The notes under the pieces are model-generated. The model worked only from the letters and a program-made list of their open reading frames with translations. It did no database searches and was not told the origin of the DNA. The position numbers were made by a program, and so were the translations under genes. DNA of 64,000 nucleotides from Dioscorea cayenensis subsp. rotundata. Its lineage: Eukaryota > Streptophyta > Magnoliopsida > Dioscoreales > Dioscoreaceae. Where the stretch lies: positions 1-64,000 of the forward strand of contig NW_024086838.1 in the NCBI RefSeq assembly GCF_009730915.1, in the 5' to 3' direction. Positions 54,447 through 64,000 of this stretch are shown one piece after another; position 1 is the first letter of the stretch, and every line of letters begins with the position of its first letter.

Positions 54447-55699
54447 ATGACCTGAAGGAATCCGTCCACATTGGTTGAAGAACATCCAGGAATTGAGTGT
54501 AAATTTCCATAGAAGGAGCAAGGAACCTATATAACAACATAATTTTCTAGTTGAAATAGAAGTTGAAGAATTTGAAAATATGGCAGAACAAGGGGGACAT
54601 CAGAGAACACTTTCAGATTTTTCCCCACCTACAGTTTGTGGGACACAGTCGAGCATTATTTGGCCACTAGTTGCAACCCAAAATTTTGAGTTAAAGCTGG
54701 GTTTGTTTAGATGGTTCAGCAGGCCGCACAACTTAATGGATTAGCTGATGAGGACCCAAACAACCATATTGACAACTTTCTTAAAGTGTACCACATGCTA
54801 AAAATTAATGGGTTTTCAGATGATGCAACCGCTTTAGGGCTTTCCCATTCTCATTGAAAGGAAAAGCCAAACAGTGGCTCCACTCATTGCAAATAGCTTC
54901 CATCACTACATGGGATAAAACGGTAGAAGCTTTCCTTGCAAAGAATTTCCCTCCAGGAAAATCAATGAAGCTTCAAAATGAGATCTCCTCATTTGTTCAG
55001 ATTGAGCTACAATCATTGTTTGAGATATGGGAACGGTTCAAGGATCTCTTGCAAAAGTGTCCTTAACATGGTTCCATGAATTAATAATCATTCATACATT
55101 TTTTAATGGGTTGAATCCAAGGACTAGACAGTTTCTTGATGCCGCCTCAAGAAGAACACTAGGAAACAATACCAAAGAAGAGGCTCGGTAGCTGATTGAA
55201 GAAATGGCCTTGAATAGCTATCATTGGAATGCAAGAGAGAAGAAGAAAGTGGCCGATATCCATCAAGAGTGGCCATGGTCACAAATTGTGATGGTTGTGG
55301 GGGTTCACACATTTCAGCAGATTATCCTAGCTTGATTAGTACTTCATCCCTAATTGAGCAAGTTGACTTTGTGGGTAATGCGGGAAGAGGACAAGACAAT
55401 CCCTATAGCAATAACTATAACTAAGGGTGGAGGAACCACCCAAACCTCTCATGGAGTAATCAAGGATAGCAAAAGCCTACTGCCCCACCAGGATTTCAGC
55501 AAGCACCTTTGATTCCGAAGAGGATTCCATAATAGGAAAAGGTTTTGGTAAAGTTTATTCAGTCCACCGACACAAAGATTTTAAAATGTAGAGGCTAGAC
55601 TCAACAATCACACTGATTCGCTACATAATTTTGAGAACCAAGTGGGTCAAATAGCAATATCATTAGTGGAGAGACATCAAGGAAGCTTGCCAAGCAACA
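54447..55699 (+). pseudogene. gag: C2 gag, heavily decayed
   Basis: ATG at 54447 after TTGATTTCAGCTATAGGTT; codon 3 is TGA, as in element C. Core blocks are KGKAKQWLHSLQIASITTWD and FPPGKSMKLQNEISSFVQIE (54854-55066), then TAA. The knuckle reads CDGCGGSHISADY: the last Cys is Tyr. Gln codons of A/C are stops at several places and frameshifts are frequent. Part of the stretch before the knuckle is missing (about 60 bp near 55258). Confidence 0.7.
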
Positions 55700-57505
55700 C
55701 CGGATATCGAATCCACATGGAGTAGGGAATAAAAATACTTAATTCGATTCTTAGCTATGTAAAAGATCAATGATAATGAGTGTGATAATGATTCAATTCT
55801 CAATAATAAAAGCAACAAGTAAGAGAGCAAAAGTAAAGAAGGGGATAAGGCAATCGATAGAGATGTGGTACCCGGATAATGCTCCGCCTAGGATAATTGT
55901 TTCAAGTGCAAGAACCCTCTATTATGCTTCCTAATCAATGCAATGATGAGTCATGGAAATCCTTAATTACATAGTCCCAAATCTAAGGTCAACTATGCCT
56001 AACTCTATACATGTCCTGGAGGAGAAATCGAACAATCTCAACACCTCGCACTCGCATAGAGTTGCAATGAGCTCTAGGGATTCCAAGTGATAAATCTCTT
56101 CCTTAATATAGACCTAACCCTTTGGTCCAGGTGGAAGGTCCCTAACCACAATTGAGCCCTAGGTACTAAGATCACATCAACGCTTCACTCCGTTGCACGC
56201 GCAACTAAGCCCCAGTGGAAGTTCATCCCTTAGACCATTCACTCTATTATGTCCGTAAAGAACTCGAGGAACGGAGATAGAATTTATCACGCCGGAGGGG
56301 AATTGGGACGCTCCTGTACCTCTCGACTCACCCTCTCAACCCTCTCCAATCTAGCTTTGTCTAACGCTCGTGGTGTGTCACTCACTCACAAGGTTACCAC
56401 AAGAACTCTCAACCCTAGTGTCACTCTAGGGGAAATATTCATACAATCAAGCATTCAAGGTTGGAACTCACAATAAACATCAATTTATTGAAAGCATAAT
56501 AAAAAGGTTCAAAGAAACAAATACATCCTAGGGTTCACAATACCCAAGTACCCACTAGGGGTTTAGCTCTCCATGGATCTAAGTACAATATAACAAATAG
56601 AATGTAAAAGCAATGAATCCATAAAGAAACTTCCTCGATAATCGTGTCGATGGTCTTGTGGAAAGTCCTCTACTCGTCGTCCAAGGATTCCCTCGTCCCG
56701 AGATAGGATACGCCCCGACTGAAGCTCCCCTACCAACCTTCTTCCTAAGGAATGACGATGTCGAGTCAGAGAACCTCTCCAAAACCTGGGCCAATACCCC
56801 TCGAAACCCTAGCCAAAGCCCTCTCTCAACTTGGGGATAAAATCGAGAAAAGAATCGAAAAATCGGGCTGAATCGGCTTTTAAATAGGGTCGAATCGGTG
56901 ACTCCACGGGCATGCGAAATGTCACACGCCCCTGTGGAATTTCCACACGGGCGTGGATAATTTCCACACGCCCATGTGGATTCTCTGGTTTTCTGTTTTC
57001 TCGGCCGGCTGTGAATAGTACTGCTACAGTGTTTCCTACCGTGTTGCTACACCACTCTGCTACAGTATCTGACCTGAATAGCTTCCCGAATCGATACTTT
57101 CATCGGAGTAACGCAAACGGGCACATGTTCACGTTGTGGATCACTTGCATCTTCAATGATAGGCACGTTGGTGAAGCTCTTGTTCTATGTGCATAAGTCG
57201 GAATGCTCGAGTGTGGCTGCCTTTGTGCCCCTCCAAATAGATGTGCCAACTTGAATACGAGGAGGTTGGCACACACACTAGCATCTCACATTGACCTATG
57301 TCTTCGCGTTTGAACTTTAGCAAGATTTCCTCCAAACTCGGTGTATTGTAATCCACATTGGCTTCTTTCCTTCATACTTGGCCTCACAACCCTACCTGCA
57401 TAAAAGTAACATAAAAACACACATATTAGTGTAAAAACCTGAGAAAAGTAATGCTCAACATAAAGAATGAACGCTTCACATTCATATCGCACAAAGTACT
57501 TATCA
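55700..57505 (-). repeat. A LTR in C2 (minus), start missing
   Basis: Begins at GGATATCGAATCCACATGG, about 60 bp inside the LTR, and ends GTACTTATCA. C2 gag-pro continues at 57506. Because one end is lost the target duplication cannot be read. It resembles the 42400-44145 copy most, for example in AACAATCTCAACACCTC. Confidence 0.85.
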
Positions 57506-58689
57506 AAGATCAACCCAAGGGATGTGGAGGCGATTACTTTGACGAGTGGTTGAGAGCTTAAAGAAAAGCTCCCTGCTAAGAAAAATTCTTAAATTCTCAA
57601 GAAAATTACTCAAATTCCTCAAGAAAAGCTGAGGGATGAGGTGCAAGACAAGGATAAGGGGACAGTTGTGTTACCCCTTTCATATGCTCCAAGAATTCCC
57701 TATCTAGTGTGATTGAAGAAGGACCAAACTGATGAGCAAAATATAAATTTCTGGATCTATTCAAATAGTTACACATTAACATCCCATTTGTGGAGGCATT
57801 GTCATAAATGCCTCAATATGCAAAGTTCTTAAGAAAAATGGAGGAGAGTGTGGCTGTAGTATTGGAAGGAAATTGCTCGGCATTGCTTTAGAAAAATCTG
57901 CCGAACAAGATGAAAGATCTGAGAAGCTTTATCATTCCTTGTGCAATCGGAGGTTTGGGGGAAGAAAAAACACTAGTTGATTCGGGGGCCAGCATTAATG
58001 TCTTACCATGCACACTATTCTAGAAATTGGGGCTAGGAGAGCCAAGGACAACCTGAATGACATTACAACTGGCCAATCATTTAGTCCATCATCCAAGAGG
58101 AATAATCAAAGATGTTTAAATGAAGGTTGATAAGTATATTTTTCTTCAAGGTTTGTATTACTCGATGTTGATAGGATGTGGAGGTCACACTAATTTTTGG
58201 GAGGCATTCCTATGTACCTCCAAGGAACTCATCGACATAGATGGAAGCGAGATTATACTGTGCATAGGAGAAGAGAAGATCAACCACCTCACTGAAGCAA
58301 TCAATCATTCTCCTGACTTTGATGATACATGCTATTTCTTAGATGTTACTGATGAGATTACTAATGAGCATTTACAGGAATATCTACATTCAGATCCATA
58401 TGAAGGTTGGTCGAACATTGAGGAGGAGATGAACAATTATGGAAAACATTTTCCTGAAGAGCAACCAAAAGGAGAATTTCTGAAACATATTTTTCATAAC
58501 ATGAAGAGGTTGAGACATCACCGCAGAAAGCAATCTAACACAATTGGGGTTGAGCACACACAAGTTGAGAGTGGCACCCTCTCATTCGGTTATAGGGTTA
58601 ATCAATTCTCCGTGAATGAACCAAAATTTTGTTCCTCATGTGTGCAGATAGAAAAGAAGAAAATTTTCTATCTACATGAGCAACCGTGA
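57506..58689 (+). pseudogene. pro: C2 protease and tail, decayed
   Basis: The active site DSGASINV is intact at 57979. The LGRPFL region is scrambled (58185-58215). The tail is open from 58120 to 58689 and shares YFLDVTDEITNEHLQEYL, a His/Arg-rich KRLRHHRRKQS block and the LHEQP end with element C. Stops (58021, 58118) and indels interrupt the core. A damaged stem-loop follows at about 58733. Confidence 0.72.
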
Positions 58690-59241
58690 GGTAAGGACAG
58701 CTAAATCAAGCTTAGTGACATAAAATAAGAGCTTCTTGGTAGGCAAACCGAAGTTTTTTTAGTTGTTTTTCTAGCTTAGATTTTAATATCTGCAGTAATA
58801 ATTGCCATGAGTGTGTGCCTTGTTGATTTTTGTTGATGTTAAATTTTTCATGGAAATTTTTTTGTTGTTTTAAATTATTTTTCATGTATGTGGCATGCTT
58901 TGATTGTAATTCATGACTATAGTAAAAAATTGGTGTTAATTTGGAGAATTCATGTTCATGTGAACTGTCTACATAAATTCTTCAAACTCACATGGTCACG
59001 CCGAATTTCCACACTCGGCACAAGACTCCACACGGGATGTGGAATATCCACATTTCCATGTGCCTTGAAGAAAATGAGGGACACTATTCATCTTCTTCAT
59101 TGTCAAAACCATGCACCTTCTCATTTCTCCACTTTAAGAGTCCAACCTTTTGGACTTCCAAACCAATTTTTCTCAGCTTCTTGATGGTTTAGGAGTGTTT
59201 TGCCGGCCTTTTCGCCCAGCTGTTATTTGATTCAAGTCGGT
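58690..59241 (+). other. C2 spacer before ORF2, no intron
   Basis: AT-rich spacer, a few eroded palindromes (58988-59062: CACATGGTCACG, CACACGGGATGTGG, CACATTTCCATGTG) and an exon-like leader ending TTCAAGTCGGT directly before ATG 59242. The 484-nt intron-like segment of element C is absent. Confidence 0.55.
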
Positions 59242-60430
59242 ATGGCCCCTAAGGACAAAAAGATAGCTTAGAAACACTTTCGTAAGATTGGGAACCAACC
59301 CCATCACCAGAAATGGAATTTACTTACCCCTGAATAACAGCAAATGTTCGAGCATATCCTAAAGTTGAAGTCTGGACAGTTATGATACATTAATTATGGC
59401 ACACTTGGGGAGATTGGACTTGCTGAGAACGTTCATGAGCTTGTTGATGTGGGGGGCTGGGATCTACTTCTTACTATTTGTGATCCCGTCCAACGAGATA
59501 TTACACTTGAGGTCCTTGCATCGTTCTCCTTTGATCATTCGCACACAGATTTCAACAAGGAGAATACTATTCAATTTTGAGCTCTTGGTCAGTCCCATGT
59601 TATGTTTTTGACTCAGTTTGCAGTTATGTTGGGCTTATACAATAGAGATTACATTTGCACAAAGGAGTATGCACAGCTTCTCACAGACTATCCTACTGGC
59701 CTTACTCTGAGCCATGTATTTTTGAGACTTGTGTGGCGACTATCAGTTTGTTCCTGGCCAATCACAGGGCTCTTTGATTTCATGACCAGCCCACAGGTAT
59801 ATCCATGTTGTTCTTTGCAAGTCAGTAACAGGTCATGATGATGATACGGGCTACTTAGCTGGTTGGATTTTCTTTATCTCTATTCCATGACTAAGAGAGA
59901 GCCCCTTCATCTTGGGTATATTGTGGCTGACTATCTTCACCACCAGAGTCAGTATTTATGGATAGGGGTACTCTTTGCTGACTTATACATCTCTTGACTC
60001 CTTTCTAAGATGGATTTTCTTCACGCAATTCAAGGGGATGAGAAGATCAGTACCCCGCATCTTTGGGAATGGTTACTCTTCGACTGATGGGTATTGTGAG
60101 GCGCACTGGCGCAGGTGGATATGCACTAGTGGAGCTTTTTTCTGAGGAGTCTAGGAAAGACAGTGAGTCACCTGATCAAGATGTAGATGCACCACCTGTG
60201 GGATAGCAGATGGACACAGAGGCACTATAGTAGCACCTAGAGTATCATCCGATCTTGATCCATCTTCTACTTGAGTTCATGACCTTCTGATGAGACTTGA
60301 GGCTATTATGGCCACTATCCTTGAGAAACAAGCATGTATTCTAGAGTCCCTTGATCACATTCAGAAGACTTTAGATGAGGACATTACCTCTGACTCACTA
60401 GTAGCACCAGCACAGGACGCTGACGCTTGA
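59242..60430 (+). pseudogene. C2 ORF2, ATHILA ORF-1-like, heavily decayed
   Basis: Starts MAPKDKKIA then TAG. Recognisable blocks: VDVGGWDLLLT (about 59440), RDITLEVLASFSFDHS (59490-59545), FLTQFAVMLGLYNRDY (59602-59655), EYAQLLTDYPTGLTLSHVF, then fragments matching LHLGYIVADY (about 59910) and TLRLMGIVRRTGAG (60070-60115). Several stops and frameshifts. It ends at TGA 60428-60430 with the same DADA-like end as C. No function can be given beyond the family likeness. Confidence 0.6.
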
Positions 60431-60556
60431 GGCATCCCACTCGTGAAACTTTCTTTATTTGCTTATGCTTTTATTTCTGTCATTGTTATTTTATCTTATG
60501 GACTTGTGTACTCAGAAAGGTTTCACTTTCTACGAGTTATCTTCATGCTTTATTTT

Positions 60557-62373
60557 TGACACATCCCTTACGTGTGTGTACTGCAAGTGCACGGGTTGTC
60601 AAAGTAATAAAATACCCTGGTGAGTGGGTAGTTGAATCCATAGGGAATAAATGCTCATAAACAAAAAGTATTGCTATTTAGCTAGAATGAAAACTAATTT
60701 GTGATGTTGATTCAAAATATCAATGCGAATAAAAGTAAAAAGAGAAAAGAGAAAGCAAGAGGGATAAAGAGAAGTAATTGATGATAAAATGGGGTACTCA
60801 AACAATGCTCATCCTAGGACTATTGCTTCAAGTACAGACTAATATTATACCTCCTAATTGAAGTTTAATGAGTTATGGAGATCCAAAGACACACTGTCCC
60901 AAACCTATGGTCATTCGTGACTGGCCCTCTACACTATGCCCAGTGGAAAGGGATGCTCTTAACATCTCACACTGTGTGGGACTGCTTGAGGTTCTAGGAA
61001 CTCCAAGTGAAAAATTCTATTCCCTAAAATAGATCTAACCCTTTGGTCAAGGCAAAAAACCCTTAATCACGATTAAGCCCCACCGCTAAGGATTACTCAA
61101 CACTTCACTCTGCCACTGGAGCAACTAAGCCCCAGTGGAGTTCGTCTCTTAGCACTTCACTTTATCATGATCGCAAAAAACTCTTGGAACATGGAGGTTG
61201 GATAAATCACAACAGAAGGGAAAGGGGACGTTCCGCTACCCCTCGACTCATCCTCTCAACCCTCTTCAATCTCACTAAGTCTAACCCTAATGAAGTTGTC
61301 ACTCCTTCAAAGGATTACCTAAATGGATTCTCAACCTTAGTGTCACTCTATGGGAAAATCACAACAATGATTATGCAAGATTGAAACTCTATTAAAACAT
61401 CAATTAAAGAAGCATAATAGAAGTTAATGAAAGAAAAACATCCTAGGGTTTACAGCCCAAGTACCCACTAGGGGTTTAGCTCTCCATAGAGCAATACAAA
61501 AGCAAAGATGAAATCAAAAGATAAATGCAAGAAATCCATAGAGAAAACCCCTTGTCATCCGTATTGATTGTCTTGACGAGCCGCTTCATCTTTCTCCAAA
61601 GACTCCTTTATCAAGCCTAGGGAAAACCCCGCCGAATCCAAGCCATCACAAGCTTCCTCAATAAGTTTCTTAAGAAGGAAGTCAATGTCAAATGCAATAG
61701 AGCCAGTCCAAAATCCCAGTAAAAATCTCTCCCATCCCTAGCCACCCCCTCCCCAAAAGATAGGAAAAAGAAAGGAAGAAGATCGCTAAATGAAGCTCTC
61801 AAATCGGTATTTATAGGGCTGAAATTGGCCATCCACATAGGCATGTGGAATTTCCACATGGCCTTGTGGATTTCTAGGCTTCATTTTCCTGTGAGCTATG
61901 AACTGTAACTACTATATGATTTAGTATATCAAACAACTATAGTACTTTCACTACAATGCTCTCGACTTCATTTTCTTCATCAAGACCACCAAGTTGGGCA
62001 CACAACCATGCAGTAGATCACATCGCGTCTTGCTTTCAAGCACATTGATGAAGCTATTAACAATGTTACACAAGTGAGAATATATGAGTGTGACTGCCTT
62101 TGTGCCCCTCCAATTTATGTATTCACTTGAGCATTTTGGAGGTTGGCACACACCCACATGTCTATGAGCACAACTTGTGCCTTGATCCTTGTTTGGTCAA
62201 AAAGTTTCCTCAATAATTGCGTCCATGATCTATTTTTGTTTTCTTTCTTCCAAACTTGTCTACACAACCCTAAATGCACAAAAGAACACAAATACACACG
62301 GATGAGACAAAAAAATATGATAAAAGTAACGGTCAATGTAAGAAAAGTATACTTCGTAATACTTATACACGAG
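60557..62373 (-). repeat. Family B LTR, minus orientation
   Basis: Starts TGACACATCCCTTACGTGTG and ends near GTAATACTTATACACGAG, lacking the last ~9 bp (CACTTATCA). It is more diverged from copies 1 and 2 than they are from each other. Minus-strand GTATTTATAGGG-type TATA near 61810 beside CATGTGGAATTTCCACATGG palindromes. The ACGAG before 62374 may be the target of the next LTR. Confidence 0.8.
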
Positions 62374-64000
62374 TGATAAGTGCTTATGTAATAGTAATAT
62401 GAAGTATTATTTTAATATAATGAGCATTACTTTTCTCAGATTTTATCGCTCATTCATGTGTATTTGTGTTACTTTCGTGCATATAGGATTGTGGAGACAA
62501 GTGTAGAAGAAAGAAGCCAAAGTAAATCGTGGAGGCACTTTGTTGATGACATCTTGGAGTGAACAAACATGAAGGTGCGAGTTGTGCTCAAAGACATGTA
62601 AGTTTGTGCCAACCTCCATTGTATTCTAGTGAATATGCGAATTGGAGCGGCACAAAGGCAGTCACACTCATGTGTTCTAACTTGTGCAACTCTAACAAGA
62701 TTATCATCAAATATGATTTTTGTTTAAGAATCAATACTATCTACCACATGAATGTGTGCCCATTCATGTGGCCTCGACGAAAAGTGTGAACTCGGGAGTA
62801 TTTTGGTAGAGTACTATAGCAAATTACTTTAGCAATTACTGTTCATAAGCCGCTAAAAAATTGATTCCTGTGGATTCACATGGGGATGCACGATTCCAGC
62901 CTATTTAAGTCGTGATTTAAGTCTGTTTTGAGAATCTTTTTTCCATCTTTTGCCCATCTCTTCACAATCTTTCGAGGTGCTCGCTATTAGGGTTTAGAGA
63001 GGCTTTGGCAAGACTTTTAGAGTGGTTCAATGGCTTTCAACACCACATCCCTTTGGAAGAGAGTTATTGGTGGAGCTTTCATCGGCATAAATTCGATGAG
63101 GTGTGCCCTAGGCTTGACGAAGGAACCTTTGGAGAAGACGCGGCCACTCCACAAGACCATTGACATGAATACCAAGGTGGTTTTACATATGGATTGCACG
63201 CATTTACTTTTGATTTCATTATTGATTATATCTTGCTCTATGGAGAGCTAAAACCCTAGTTGGTACTTGGACTTGTAAATCCTAGGATGATATTGTTTCT
63301 TTGATCTTTTTATTATGTTTTTTAAATTGATGTCTTTAACTGAGTTCTATTCTTAAATGATTATTGAATGGGTTTTCCTTTAGAGTGACACTAGGGTTGG
63401 GAGCCCACATTAGTAATCCTTGTGAGTGAGTGACACACCACGAGGGTTAGACAAAGCAAGATTGGAGAGGGTCGAGAAGGTGACTCGAGAGGTACTAAAA
63501 CATCCCCTTTCCTCTCTAGTGTGATTTATCCTACCTCCACGTTCCAAAAATTCCTAGCAGTCACAATAGAGTGAAGTGATAAGAGACCAACTCCGCTAGG
63601 GCTTAGTTGCGCAAGCAATAGAGTGAAGTGTTGAGGTAATCCTTAGTATCTGGGGCTTAATTATAACAAGGGGTCTTTCGCCTCGACCAAAGGGTTAGAT
63701 CTATCTTAGGGAATAGGGTTTATCACTTAAAGTCCTTAGTGCTTTAAGAAACTTTACACAGTGTGAGGTGTTGAGACTGAGCTATTTCTCCATCGGGGTA
63801 TTGTGTAGGGCTAGTCACGGTTGACCTTATGTTTGGGACCGTGTATTTTAGGATTTCCACGACTCATTAAGCATTAGTTAGGACACATAATAGTTGGTTT
63901 TGCACTTGAAGCAATACTCCTAGAGGGAGTAATGTCTGGGTGCCCCACTTTCTATCGATTGCCTTTCTTTTCATTTTTTGGTAGCGTCTCTCTTTCTTGT
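62374..64000 (+). repeat. A-type LTR (diverged), running off the window
   Basis: Starts TGATAAGTGCTTATGTAATA and follows the A LTR order: GTGCATATAGG block, GTGTGCCCATTCATGTGGCC, CTGTAG-like repeats, short palindromes (62872-62893), CTATTTAAG near 62901, leader and ATTAGGGTTT. The LTR end is not reached. Confidence 0.8.

Larger units (their letters stand above)
54303..60556 (+). mobile_element. Element C2 internal region (decayed C-type element)
   Basis: PBS, gag, protease and ORF2 in the same order as element C, with a minus-strand A LTR (55700-57505) inserted between gag and protease. The 3' region is cut by a B LTR at 60557. Many more stops and indels than C, so this is probably the oldest element here. 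No pol. Confidence 0.75.

Overview
This is plant nuclear DNA made almost wholly of old, nested Ty3/gypsy-type LTR retrotransposons of the Athila/Tat lineage. The reasons are: LTRs of about 1.5-1.9 kb bounded by TG...CA; primer-binding sites complementary to the 3' end of plant tRNA-Asp (TGGCGCCGTTGCCGGGG); a Retrotrans_gag domain with a CX2CX3HX4C knuckle; a retropepsin with DSGA and LGRPFL motifs; and a downstream ORF resembling the ATHILA ORF-1 family. No intact host gene is visible. The species cannot be fixed from the sequence; it is an angiosperm.

I distinguish four LTR families: A (TGATAAGTGCTTGTGTGATA...), B (TGATAAGTGGTTGTGTATAAG...), C (TGATAAGTGCTTGAGTGAAC..., ending in GGACGTGTCA) and D (TGATAAATGCC... 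on the minus strand). Layout: 1-163, tail of a D-like LTR and a reversed gag scrap. 168-9970, element A1 (+). 9971-11939, leader plus LTR of A2 (-), forming a large inverted LTR pair with A1. 11940-14349, the only non-retroelement island, with duplicated CASP-like 5' exon fragments around an antisense LRR receptor pseudogene. 14350-16111, B LTR. 16112-16399, a patchwork of LTR scraps. 16400-39794, element C (+), which carries in its protease an A solo LTR (18912-22577) that itself holds a C solo LTR (19607-21403), and in its 3' LTR the complete element A3 (-, 27299-39025), whose 5' LTR holds a further A solo LTR (35923-37804). 39795-41099, truncated A and B LTR pieces. 41100-51514, element A4 and LTR remains, with A and D solo LTRs. 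51515-53291, B LTR. 53292-60556, element C2, badly decayed. 60557-62373, B LTR (-). 62374-64000, A-type LTR running off the window. Six nested insertions have exact 5-bp target-site duplications readable on both sides.

The five coding copies (A1, A3, A4, C, C2) share one layout: LTR, PBS, gag-pro in a single frame, a short stem-loop, an array of GC-rich palindromes, a GT-AG intron-like segment, ORF2, a long 3' region with two hairpin-plus-polypurine modules, LTR. None contains reverse transcriptase, RNase H or integrase, so the families look like non-autonomous elements that need pol from a partner. The same kind of CACGGGCGTG palindromes lies upstream of the TATA box in the LTRs of all four families and again upstream of ORF2. 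This suggests, as inference, two promoter-like modules per element: one for gag-pro and one for a spliced ORF2 transcript. Every copy is broken by stops, frameshifts or deletions, many of the stops explicable as C-to-T changes.
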